From Candidatus Faecivivens stercorigallinarum (GTDB taxonomy: Bacteria > Bacillota > Clostridia > Oscillospirales > Ruminococcaceae), in NCBI GenBank assembly GCA_018715465.1, contig DVLN01000039.1, forward strand, positions 1 through 8,789: a stretch of DNA of 8,789 nucleotides, read 5' to 3'. Both the position numbers and the translations under genes were made by a program. Position 1 is the stretch's first letter, and each line of letters starts with the position of its first letter. Under the pieces are notes generated by a model, which was given only the letters and a program-made list of their open reading frames with translations, was not told the DNA's origin and did no database searches. Below are positions 1-5,934 of this stretch, piece after piece.

Positions 1-90
1 GTGTTTGAATACTTTCCACATCTTCATCCGTCCGGCGAAATGCTGAAAAGTTTTGCCGCCCTTGACAATCAGTCGCCAACTGACCTATAA
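1..90 (+). CDS. Possible C-terminal tail of an upstream gene
   Basis: Frame 1 is open from the window edge to a TAA at 88-90 and would encode 29 residues ending in ...SPTDL. I do not recognise the peptide, and an open frame this short can arise by chance. The stop codon lies inside the -10 box of the nrdD promoter, so if the gene is real its end overlaps that promoter. No terminator is visible behind it. The opposite strand is also open over the first 80 bases or so, so the strand is not certain. Confidence 0.2.
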   Translation: MFEYFPHLHPSGEMLKSFAALDNQSPTDL

Positions 91-91
91 T
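62..91 (+). promoter_or_regulatory. Sigma-A promoter of nrdD
   Basis: A perfect -35 box TTGACA (62-67) and a perfect -10 box TATAAT (86-91) are separated by 18 nt. Transcription would start near 98, giving a leader of about 88 nt before the nrdD ATG at 186. That leader holds the NrdR-box-like repeats. Confidence 0.8.
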
Positions 92-111
92 AAGTTCAGT
101 TTAGCTGTATG

Positions 112-159
112 GCACAAGATATTGTGTAAAACCGCCTGTGCATATACAAATTATTTGAT
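112..159 (+). promoter_or_regulatory. Tandem NrdR-box-like operators
   Basis: The first box (112-127) contains the near-palindrome CACAA-GATA-TTGTG and matches my recollection of the 16-nt NrdR consensus (acaCwAtATaTwGtgt) at 14 of 16 positions. A weaker candidate (144-159, with CAAAT-T-ATTTG symmetry) matches at about 10 of 16. The two are 16 nt apart, or 32 bp centre to centre; paired NrdR boxes are normally spaced by about three helical turns. Both lie just downstream of the expected transcription start, a position where a bound repressor would block nrdD. NrdR represses ribonucleotide reductase genes when dATP is high. No nrdR gene is in the window. Confidence 0.65.
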
Positions 160-185
160 TGACAAGAGATGGGATTTGAGGAAAA

Positions 186-2522
186 ATGATTACCAGAGTC
201 AGAAAACGGGATGGAAGGGTCGTTCCCTTCAACCTGGAAAAAATCGCGCTCGGCATCTACCGGGCAGCACAGAGCGTCGGCGGAAGCGATTACGGTACCG
301 CATGCAGCCTTGCCGAAGAAACTGCACACCGGCTGGAAACGCTGCTGGATTACGGTCAGCAGCCGGATGTTGAATTGATTCAGGATACGGTGGAAAAGGT
401 GTTGATAGATAACGGCCATGCCTCCACTGCAAAGAGCTATATCCTCTGCCGGGCCGACCGGAGCCGGATTCGCGAGATGGACTCCAGCCTGATGAAGATT
501 TATGAGGGCCTGACCTTCCAGTCGGCTGCTGAAAGCGATCTGAAGCGGGAAAACGCCAACATCGACGCCGATACCGCGATGGGAACGATGCTCAAATACG
601 GAAGTGAGGGCGCCAAGAAGTTCAACCAGCTGTTTGTCCTCAAGCCGGAACATTCCAAGGCCCATATCGACGGGGATATCCATATCCATGACCTGGATTT
701 TCTGACTCTGACCACAACCTGTACTCAGATTGACCTGCATAAGCTGTTCACCGGCGGATTTTCGACCGGCCACGGCTATCTGCGGGAGCCGAAGGACATC
801 GCGTCCTATTCGGCACTGGCCTGTATTGCGATTCAGGCAAATCAGAATGACCAGCACGGTGGTCAAAGCATCCCCTGTTTTGATTATTACCTGTCGGATG
901 GCGTCCGCAAGACCTATCGTAAGCGTTACCGGAGCAATCTCTGTAAGGCTGCACAGCTGCTGGGTGATGACGATGCTGCAAAGAAAGCGGATGCGGCTGT
1001 AGGTGTTTTGTATGATGCGGAGATCTATCCCTGTCTGGATGGCTCCAACGGATATGCTCAGAAGGAACGGGAAGCACTTTGCGGATTTATGACGGATGAA
1101 CTCATTTCCAAAGTGCAGGCGTTTGCCGCCGCTGAATCAGAAAAGGAGACCGACCGTGCGACCTATCAGGCGATGGAAGCATTGGTTCATAACCTCAATA
1201 CGATGAATTCGCGCGCCGGCAGCCAGGTGCCTTTTTCTTCCATCAATTATGGAACGGATACCTCTCCCGAGGGCCGGATGGTTACCCGAAACGTGATGCT
1301 GGCGACCGAGGCCGGTCTTGGCGCAGGGGAAACCCCAATCTTCCCAATTCATATCTTTAAGGTTAAAGAGGGGGTCAACTATAACCCCGGAGACCCGAAC
1401 TATGACCTGTTCAAACTGGCGATTCGTGTTTCAGCAAAGCGGCTGTTCCCGAACTTCTCATTTTTGGATGCGCCTTTTAACCTTGCTTATTATAAACCCG
1501 GCCATCCCGACACCGAGTGCGCCTATATGGGCTGCCGTACAAGGGTACTGGCCAACCATTACGACCCGGAACATGAGATTGTGACTGGACGCGGCAACCT
1601 TTCCTTTACCTCGGTCAATCTTCCTCGGCTTGGCATTCTGGCGAAGGGGGACCTTGACGTTTTCTTTACCTCGTTGGATAAAGTGATGGACATGGTCGTC
1701 GACCAGCTGCTCGATCGGTTCCGTATTCAGGCCCGTAAAAAAGTACGCAACTATCCAATGCTGATGGGACAGGGCGTCTGGCTTGGTTCTGAAAAACTTG
1801 GGCCGGACGATGAGGTCGGCGAGGTTCTCAAACAGGGCACGCTGACGATGGGCTTTATCGGGCTGGCAGAATGCCTGAAAGCGCTGACCGGTTTTCATCA
1901 TGGTGAATCGGAAGAGTCGCAGAAACTGGGCCTGCGGATCATCTCGCATATGCGTGCACGGACCGACCGTGCGACCGAAGAAACCGGGCTGAACTTCAGC
2001 CTGATCGCGACTCCTGCCGAAGGTCTTTCCGGTACGTTTATCCGCAAGGACAAGGTTCGTTTCGGTATCCTTCCGGGCATCACCGACCGGGAGTATTATA
2101 CCAACTCTTTCCACATCCCGGTCTATTATGATATTTCCGCATTTGACAAACTGCGACTGGAAGCGCCCTATCATGCGCTGACCAACGGCGGGCATATCTC
2201 GTATATCGAGCTGGACGGTGATCCGACTCAGAATCTGGACGCCTTCGAACGGGTGGTCCGTTATATGAAGGAGATCGGCATTGGATACGGTTCGATCAAC
2301 CATCCGGTTGACCGCGACCCGGTTTGCGGATTTACCGGCATCATTGCCAATGAATGCCCTCACTGCCGCCGTAAAGAGACCGAGGGAGAAAAGGGATTTG
2401 AGCGGATCCGCCGGATTACCGGTTATCTGGTCGGGACCACCGACCGTTTTAATGATGCAAAGCGGGCGGAAGAGCGGGACCGTGTGAAGCATGGAATCTT
2501 CCCGGGAAAGATGGAACTGTAA
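186..2522 (+). CDS. nrdD: Anaerobic (class III) ribonucleoside-triphosphate reductase, NrdD
   Basis: This is the oxygen-sensitive glycyl-radical enzyme that reduces ribonucleoside triphosphates to dNTPs in the cytoplasm. It has 778 residues, within the family range. An N-terminal ATP-cone (about residues 1-95, beginning MITRVRKRDGRVVPFNLEKI) senses ATP/dATP. The barrel follows, with Cys179 in TTTCTQIDL and Cys450 in YMGCRT; by family knowledge Cys450 is the thiyl-radical cysteine. The C-terminus carries RITGYL with the radical glycine Gly746 and the conserved RVKHG tail. A metal knob is marked by Cys714, Cys724 and Cys727. The first Cys of the usual CxxC pair is absent and His706 is close by; I believe this is normal in clostridial relatives but could not check. 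The ATG follows a GAGG (178-181). Partner: NrdG, encoded next. Regulation: NrdR-like boxes in the leader and a strong terminator behind the gene. Confidence 0.97.
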   Translation: MITRVRKRDGRVVPFNLEKIALGIYRAAQSVGGSDYGTACSLAEETAHRLETLLDYGQQPDVELIQDTVEKVLIDNGHASTAKSYILCRADRSRIREMDSSLMKIYEGLTFQSAAESDLKRENANIDADTAMGTMLKYGSEGAKKFNQLFVLKPEHSKAHIDGDIHIHDLDFLTLTTTCTQIDLHKLFTGGFSTGHGYLREPKDIASYSALACIAIQANQNDQHGGQSIPCFDYYLSDGVRKTYRKRYRSNLCKAAQLLGDDDAAKKADAAVGVLYDAEIYPCLDGSNGYAQKEREALCGFMTDELISKVQAFAAAESEKETDRATYQAMEALVHNLNTMNSRAGSQVPFSSINYGTDTSPEGRMVTRNVMLATEAGLGAGETPIFPIHIFKVKEGVNYNPGDPNYDLFKLAIRVSAKRLFPNFSFLDAPFNLAYYKPGHPDTECAYMGCRTRVLANHYDPEHEIVTGRGNLSFTSVNLPRLGILAKGDLDVFFTSLDKVMDMVVDQLLDRFRIQARKKVRNYPMLMGQGVWLGSEKLGPDDEVGEVLKQGTLTMGFIGLAECLKALTGFHHGESEESQKLGLRIISHMRARTDRATEETGLNFSLIATPAEGLSGTFIRKDKVRFGILPGITDREYYTNSFHIPVYYDISAFDKLRLEAPYHALTNGGHISYIELDGDPTQNLDAFERVVRYMKEIGIGYGSINHPVDRDPVCGFTGIIANECPHCRRKETEGEKGFERIRRITGYLVGTTDRFNDAKRAEERDRVKHGIFPGKMEL

Positions 2523-2542
2523 GCGGATTGAATGGATAAAAG

Positions 2543-2590
2543 GTGCCTTGCAGGACGCAAAGCGTTTTGCAGGGCACTGTTTCTTTTTCT
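2543..2590 (+). terminator. Rho-independent terminator after nrdD
   Basis: Bases 2543-2558 pair with 2562-2577 in a 16-bp stem (three G-U pairs) closed by an AAA triloop. A T-rich but interrupted tract (2578-2590) follows. The hairpin starts 20 nt after the nrdD stop and should cut off most transcription before nrdG. The interruptions in the T tract leave room for some read-through. Confidence 0.85.
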
Positions 2591-2595
2591 CTCTC

Positions 2596-2624
2596 TTTAC
2601 AGATAGAACAATTCATGTTATGCT
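2596..2624 (+). promoter_or_regulatory. Probable separate promoter of nrdG
   Basis: A -35 box TTTACA (2596-2601) and a -10 box TATGCT (2619-2624) are 17 nt apart, with an extended TG one base before the -10. Predicted initiation near 2631 leaves a very short leader, with the ribosome binding site almost at the 5' end. The -35 box sits directly behind the T-rich tail of the nrdD terminator. It is weaker than the other promoters in the window. Confidence 0.5.
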
Positions 2625-2645
2625 TTAAAAAAGGAAGCGATTAAA

Positions 2646-3197
2646 ATGGAAAAAGAGCTTCAGTCAACTGCCGTGTCGGACTCCGGCAAAATTTTGCGGA
2701 TCGCAGGGATTGTCCGGGAGTCGATTGTCGATGGGAAAGGAATCCGGTTTACAGTATTTTGTCAGGGATGTCCGCATCATTGTCCCGGCTGCCATAATCC
2801 TCAGACCCACCCGTTTGATGGCGGGAGCTTGGTCAAGATCGAACGAATTGCGCAAGAGATCGGGAAAAACCCGTTGCTGCAAGGGGTTACCTTTTCGGGT
2901 GGAGAGCCGTTTTGTCAGCCGGGTGCATTTGCGGAGCTGGCAAAGCTGGTGCATGCTATGCCGGGCAATCTGGATGTGACCTGTTATTCCGGCTGGACGT
3001 ACGAACAGCTGCTGGAAAAAGCGGAGACAGAACCGGATGTCGCGGCGTTGCTGGGTGAATGTGATTATCTGGTTGACGGGCCGTTTGTGTTGGCAAAGCG
3101 GGATTTGACATTGCGGTTTCGCGGCTCCAGCAACCAGCGTTTTCTCGATCTGAAAAAAAGCCGCGCCGCTGGTAAGGCGATAGAGGCGTTGGAATAA
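2646..3197 (+). CDS. nrdG: Anaerobic ribonucleotide reductase activating protein, NrdG
   Basis: This radical-SAM activase uses a [4Fe-4S] cluster and S-adenosylmethionine to create the glycyl radical on NrdD. The protein has 183 residues, close to the family's usual size. The cluster motif is Cys42-x3-Cys46-x2-Cys49 within FCQGCPHHCPGCHNP, preceded by the typical DGKGIRF. The SAM-binding GGEP motif is at residues 85-88, and the C-terminal segment has the NrdG-like DYLVDGPF and RFRGSSNQR. The ATG at 2646 follows AAGGAAG (2631-2637). The gene lies 123 nt after nrdD but beyond a terminator, so it probably has its own transcript. The kinase gene starts 28 nt downstream. The related activase of pyruvate formate-lyase is larger and fits worse. 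Confidence 0.96.
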   Translation: MEKELQSTAVSDSGKILRIAGIVRESIVDGKGIRFTVFCQGCPHHCPGCHNPQTHPFDGGSLVKIERIAQEIGKNPLLQGVTFSGGEPFCQPGAFAELAKLVHAMPGNLDVTCYSGWTYEQLLEKAETEPDVAALLGECDYLVDGPFVLAKRDLTLRFRGSSNQRFLDLKKSRAAGKAIEALE

Positions 3198-3225
3198 GTG
3201 AATGATAGAACAGGAGGACTGCAAT

Positions 3226-4329
3226 ATGGTCAAGGCATCGGTTCCCAGCAGAGTCTGTCTGTTTGGTGAGCATCAGGATTATCTGGGACTGGAAGTGATT
3301 GCGGCAGCGATCGACCTGCGTTTTTGTGCATCGGTTACACCGCGGGAGGATATGCAGCTGCAAATTCGGATTCGCGACCGCGCACTGTCGGCGCTTGGGC
3401 AGGAGAATCCCGGACGGTACCAGACATATACATTGGATCTCTCGCAGCCGCAGGTTTATGAGGGACAGCGGGATTATTTCCGTTCGGTGGTCAATGTCCT
3501 GACCCATGCGGGTTATCATTTGAGTGGTGCTGATGTGGTGCTGGATTCCGAAATTCCGATCGGCAAGGGAATGTGTTCTTCGACCGCAATGGTGATGGCG
3601 CTGATGGCGGGTTTGGCCGCACAGTCTGGCAGAGAGCTTGAGCCGATGGAATTGGCACAGCTCGGCTGGCAGGCAGAAGTTGCCGAGTTTGGTGAACCGG
3701 GCGGGATGATGGACCATTACGCCGGGGCGCTGGGCGGGATATTGCATCTGGACTTTTCAGACGGTGTTCGGGTAGAAAAATTGCCGGATGTTTTAAAGGA
3801 AGATATTATTTTGTTTGATTCATTGGAGGAAAAGGATACTCTGTCGGTCCTGCGCAGTGCAAAGACTCCGTCGGTCGAGGGATTGAAGGTACTGGCAGCA
3901 TATGGCGTCCATTCGGTGCGTGATCTGGCCGAAAATCCGCTTCTGGAGCGGAGAATCGGCATGCTGCCGGAAGAGATGGCACGCAGAGTCCGCGCAAATG
4001 TTGACAACTACCGCCTCCAGCGGATGGCTTATCAGATGCTCTCCGGCGGTGAGGTAAGCGGACGCCAGCTGGGTGGACTGCTTAACCGGCATCAGACCAA
4101 TTTGAGAGATGGTCTGGGCATTTCTACTCCAAAGATTGACCATATTCTTGAGATGGCACTGGCAAATGGTGCATACGGCGGCAAAATCAATGGCAGTGGC
4201 GGCGGCGGGTGCGCGTATTGTTACGCTCCTAAAGAAAAGAGCGAAGGCATTCTCAAAGCAGCAGAAGCAAACGGAATTCCGGCAAAACGCCTTTCGATTA
4301 CCGATGGCGTGCGAATCCAAGTGCAGTAA
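3226..4329 (+). CDS. GHMP-superfamily sugar kinase, galactokinase/mevalonate-kinase-like
   Basis: This is a 367-residue cytoplasmic ATP-dependent small-molecule kinase. All three GHMP motifs are visible: an N-terminal substrate motif PSRVCLFGEHQDYLG (about residues 7-21) close to the galactokinase signature; the phosphate-binding loop PIGKGMCSSTA from Pro111; and the C-terminal glycine-rich INGSGGGGC (321-329). Asp163 in GGMMDHYAG matches the catalytic Asp of the galactokinase GIMDQ motif. I cannot name the substrate; galactose or another free sugar is most likely, and a mevalonate-type substrate is less likely. I chose the ATG at 3226 because a perfect AGGAGG (3212-3217) lies 8 nt before it. 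An upstream in-frame ATG at 3202 precedes that site and would add only eight unconserved-looking residues. The gene starts 28 nt after nrdG and is probably cotranscribed with it. Confidence 0.88.
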   Translation: MVKASVPSRVCLFGEHQDYLGLEVIAAAIDLRFCASVTPREDMQLQIRIRDRALSALGQENPGRYQTYTLDLSQPQVYEGQRDYFRSVVNVLTHAGYHLSGADVVLDSEIPIGKGMCSSTAMVMALMAGLAAQSGRELEPMELAQLGWQAEVAEFGEPGGMMDHYAGALGGILHLDFSDGVRVEKLPDVLKEDIILFDSLEEKDTLSVLRSAKTPSVEGLKVLAAYGVHSVRDLAENPLLERRIGMLPEEMARRVRANVDNYRLQRMAYQMLSGGEVSGRQLGGLLNRHQTNLRDGLGISTPKIDHILEMALANGAYGGKINGSGGGGCAYCYAPKEKSEGILKAAEANGIPAKRLSITDGVRIQVQ

Positions 4330-4398
4330 ACAAATAATTTTTTGTGATCATTCAGCAGTTGGAAAATTTGTCGAAATCTGTGAGAAAGGAAGATAATT

Positions 4399-5538
4399 AC
4401 GGTTACACTGATTCGCAACTGTGATTTATATACCCCCAAACATCTCGGACTGTCGGATGTTCTGATCGCAGGCAACAGGATTGAAGCGGTTGCACCGGCG
4501 GGACAGCTGGATTTTCGCTTTGCCGGTGCACAGACGCTGGATGCTGGCGGCCGAAAAGCAATACCCGGCCTGATCGACCTGCATGTCCATGTGACTGGCG
4601 GCGGAGGGGAACAGGGATTTGCGTCCCGCGTTCCCGAAAGCCGGATGGAGGATATTGCGGCAACCGGCGTAACGACAGTACTTGGGCTGCTCGGCACCGA
4701 TGGTATTACCAGAAGCCTTGAGAATCTGTATGCAAAGGTTGAGGCGCTGAACGAGGAAGGGATTTCTGCCTATATGCTGACCGGCTCTTATTCGCTGCCC
4801 TCAGTGACGCTGACCGGCAGTGTTGAGCGGGATATTGCGCTGATCAGTCCATGTATCGGGGTCAAACTGGCGTTGTCCGACCACCGCAGTTCCCATCCCA
4901 GCGTGCGGATGCTGACCGATGCTGCAGCAGCGGCGCGCATGGGTGGGCTGATCTCTGGTAAAAAGGGACTGGTTACCATCCATATGGGCAGCGGGGAAGC
5001 GGGAATTTCTCCGCTGTTTGAAATGCTGGAGCAGTCGGATATTCCGATCGGGAATCTGCTTCCGACGCATATGGGGCGGACGGACGCGCTGTTTGCGCAA
5101 GGGCTGGAACTGATCAAAAAGGGCGGAAACATTGATTTGACCGCAGGTGATGGAGAAGCTGCACAGCGAATCTTTGAAGCGGAGAAGCAGGGCATTGACC
5201 TGGAAAGAATCACCGTTTCCAGTGACGGATACGGCAGCCAGCCGAGATTTGACGCCGGGGGAAATTGTATCGGTCTTGGATGGACCGGAACCGGGGTGCT
5301 GATGGAAGAACTACAGGCGCTGGTCCAAAGAGGTATGCCGCTAGAGAACGCGCTCATCTTCTTTACCCGGAATGCCGCCAACCGTCTGGGGCTTCCAGCA
5401 AGCAAGGGACAAATCCTGCCGGGGATGGATGCCGACCTGGTGGTTTTGGAGGATAACTGGTCGGTGTTTGGTGTATTTGCAGGTGGCAATGAGCTGCGTT
5501 GGGATGGCAGACAACTGAAAAAAGGATATTTTTCCTGA
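4399..5538 (+). CDS. iadA: Isoaspartyl dipeptidase (beta-aspartyl dipeptidase), IadA
   Basis: This amidohydrolase-superfamily zinc enzyme cleaves beta-aspartyl (isoaspartyl) dipeptides left by the breakdown of damaged proteins. From 4399 it has 379 residues; E. coli IadA, as I recall it, has 390 and aligns along its full length. The binuclear zinc ligands are present: His62 and His64 (HVH), Lys156 (the carbamylated lysine, VKLALSDHR), His195, His224 and Asp276 (SSDGYGSQP). The substrate-binding GGGGE (67-71) and Tyr131 (LTGSY) are also there. The start is odd. The conserved N-terminus (LIRNCDLYTPKHLGLSDVLI) is in frame back to a TGA at 4381, yet no ATG, GTG or TTG occurs before the GTG at 4591, which would remove the HVH ligands. 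AGGAAG (4387-4392) lies 6 nt before ACG at 4399, so I chose ACG; ATT 4396 and CTG 4408 are alternatives. The kinase ends 69 nt upstream, with no clear promoter or terminator between. Confidence 0.93.
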   Translation, partial: TVTLIRNCDLYTPKHLGLSDVLIAGNRIEAVAPAGQLDFRFAGAQTLDAGGRKAIPGLIDLHVHVTGGGGEQGFASRVPESRMEDIAATGVTTVLGLLGTDGITRSLENLYAKVEALNEEGISAYMLTGSYSLPSVTLTGSVERDIALISPCIGVKLALSDHRSSHPSVRMLTDAAAAARMGGLISGKKGLVTIHMGSGEAGISPLFEMLEQSDIPIGNLLPTHMGRTDALFAQGLELIKKGGNIDLTAGDGEAAQRIFEAEKQGIDLERITVSSDGYGSQPRFDAGGNCIGLGWTGTGVLMEELQALVQRGMPLENALIFFTRNAANRLGLPASKGQILPGMDADLVVLEDNWSVFGVFAGGNELRWDGRQLKKGYFS

Positions 5539-5554
5539 TTTTTGAAAAAAATGC

Positions 5555-5583
5555 TTGACAACTGAGAAAAGCTGTGGTAATAT
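5555..5583 (+). promoter_or_regulatory. Promoter of the tRNA-Arg gene
   Basis: TTGACA (5555-5560) and TAATAT (5578-5583) are 17 nt apart, with an extended TG at 5575-5576. Initiation near 5590 gives a 5' extension of about 35 nt to be removed from the pre-tRNA. The promoter begins only 17 nt after the iadA stop, with no convincing terminator between. Confidence 0.85.
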
Positions 5584-5624
5584 ATATGTGTTGCCGCGAG
5601 ATACCGACAACACAAACTGAATAA

Positions 5625-5701
5625 GCGCCACTAGCTCAGCTGGATAGAGTGTTTGACTACGAATCAAAAGGTCACAGGTTCGAGTCCTGTGTGGCGCGCC
5701 A
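5625..5701 (+). tRNA. tRNA-Arg (anticodon ACG)
   Basis: A full cloverleaf can be drawn. The acceptor arms GCGCCAC (5625-5631) and GTGGCGC (5691-5697) pair perfectly. The D stem is GCTC/GAGT. The anticodon stem is TTTGA/TCAAA (5652-5656 / 5664-5668) around the loop CTACGAA, with ACG at 5659-5661. The T stem is ACAGG/CCTGT around TTCGAGT. The discriminator is G5698 and CCA is encoded at 5699-5701. A34 would normally be deaminated to inosine by TadA so that the tRNA reads CGU, CGC and CGA. Confidence 0.97.
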
Positions 5702-5705
5702 AAGC

Positions 5706-5734
5706 AGCGTGTATCAGACAATACACGCTTTTTT
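5706..5734 (+). terminator. Terminator of the tRNA-Arg transcript
   Basis: GCGTGTAT (5707-5714) pairs perfectly with ATACACGC (5721-5728) around a 6-nt loop, followed by six T (5729-5734). It begins 5 nt after the CCA end and makes the tRNA a monocistronic unit. Confidence 0.92.
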
Positions 5735-5751
5735 GTTGCCCGGATACCTGC

Positions 5752-5781
5752 TTGACAGCAGTGGTGTGTTTGTGGTATAAT
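5752..5781 (+). promoter_or_regulatory. Promoter of the MATE transporter gene
   Basis: A perfect TTGACA (5752-5757) and a perfect TATAAT (5776-5781) are 18 nt apart, with an extended TG at 5773-5774. Initiation near 5788 gives a leader of about 145 nt before the ATG at 5935. A promoter this strong followed by a long structured leader suggests control after initiation. Confidence 0.88.
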
Positions 5782-5805
5782 TCTGTCGAATTAAATATGA
5801 TGACG

Positions 5806-5851
5806 CATTTCTGCCGCCGGGTAGAAGTGAACAGACGTCGGGACTTTTTTT
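5806..5851 (+). promoter_or_regulatory. Candidate guanidine-IV (mepA-type) riboswitch aptamer
   Basis: Two adjacent hairpins can be drawn. The first pairs 5806-5815 with 5820-5829 (10 bp, two G-U) around a GCCG loop. The second, weaker, has a CGGG loop (5839-5842) closed by GT/AC, with A-T pairs drawing on the T tract 5845-5851. The loop triplets CCG (5817-5819) and CGG (5839-5841) are complementary and could kiss. The 3' strand of the first hairpin (5823-5828) can instead pair with 5843-5848, so the two folds exclude each other. From family knowledge, guanidine-IV riboswitches have a kissing-loop architecture, act as transcriptional ON switches and lie upstream of MATE (mepA) genes in Firmicutes. 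The class assignment rests on context, architecture and remembered motif, not on a model search. Confidence 0.55.
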
Positions 5852-5892
5852 GTCGGTAGGCCTTTGCAGACAAAAAGGGTTCCGGCTTTTTT
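5852..5892 (+). terminator. Leader terminator upstream of the MATE gene
   Basis: An outer stem GTCGG (5852-5856) / CCGGC (5882-5886, one G-U) encloses an inner stem CCTTT (5861-5865) / AAAGG (5874-5878) with the 8-nt loop GCAGACAA. Six T follow (5887-5892). It sits between the promoter and the coding region, so it would abort transcription before the gene unless disrupted. This is the likely expression platform of the leader. The split stem makes it weaker than the other terminators here. Confidence 0.65.
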
Positions 5893-5934
5893 GTTGCCGG
5901 GACAGAGACGTTGTCTGCTGAATGGAGGATGAAA

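Noticed and set aside
1458..2492. 344-aa - strand frame inside nrdD
   Set aside because: It is antisense to a highly conserved coding region; no domain is recognised and its length follows from the codon bias of nrdD.
3202..3225. Upstream ATG for the GHMP kinase
   Set aside because: The perfect AGGAGG at 3212-3217 lies downstream of it and is correctly placed for the ATG at 3226.
4330..4398. Separate promoter for iadA
   Set aside because: The TTGGAA at 4359-4364 has no acceptable -10 box at 16-18 nt, so cotranscription with the kinase is the simpler reading.
5522..5537. Hairpin AGGA...TCCT at the end of iadA as a terminator
   Set aside because: The stem is only 4 bp inside the coding region with no proper T tract placed behind it.
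4591..5538. iadA starting at the GTG at 4591
   Set aside because: That start has no ribosome binding site and would remove the N-terminal domain and the HVH zinc ligands, which are present in frame upstream.
4788..5615. 275-aa - strand frame over iadA
   Set aside because: It is a serine/proline-rich, low-complexity antisense shadow of iadA that also covers the tRNA promoter.
5625..5701. tRNA-Arg as an integration site of a mobile element
   Set aside because: No integrase, no duplicated tRNA 3' end and no foreign-looking cargo follow; a normal terminator and promoter come next.
5341..5721. 126-aa - strand frame over the tRNA and the end of iadA
   Set aside because: Its N-terminus (RTRTCDLLIRSQTLYPAEL) is the familiar antisense-tRNA artefact and the rest is antisense to iadA.
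5653..5859. 68-aa + strand frame starting inside the tRNA
   Set aside because: It is a translation of the tRNA-Arg and its terminator; peptides of the form TNQKVTGSSPVWRA are a familiar artefact of tRNA genes.
5664..5873. 69-aa - strand frame over the tRNA, MATE promoter and riboswitch-like leader
   Set aside because: It is antisense to the tRNA and covers regulatory DNA; there is no ribosome binding site and no recognisable domain.
5911..5934. TTG start for the MATE gene
   Set aside because: GGAGG at 5924-5928 is positioned for the ATG at 5935; TTG 5911 has no ribosome binding site and lies in the structured leader.
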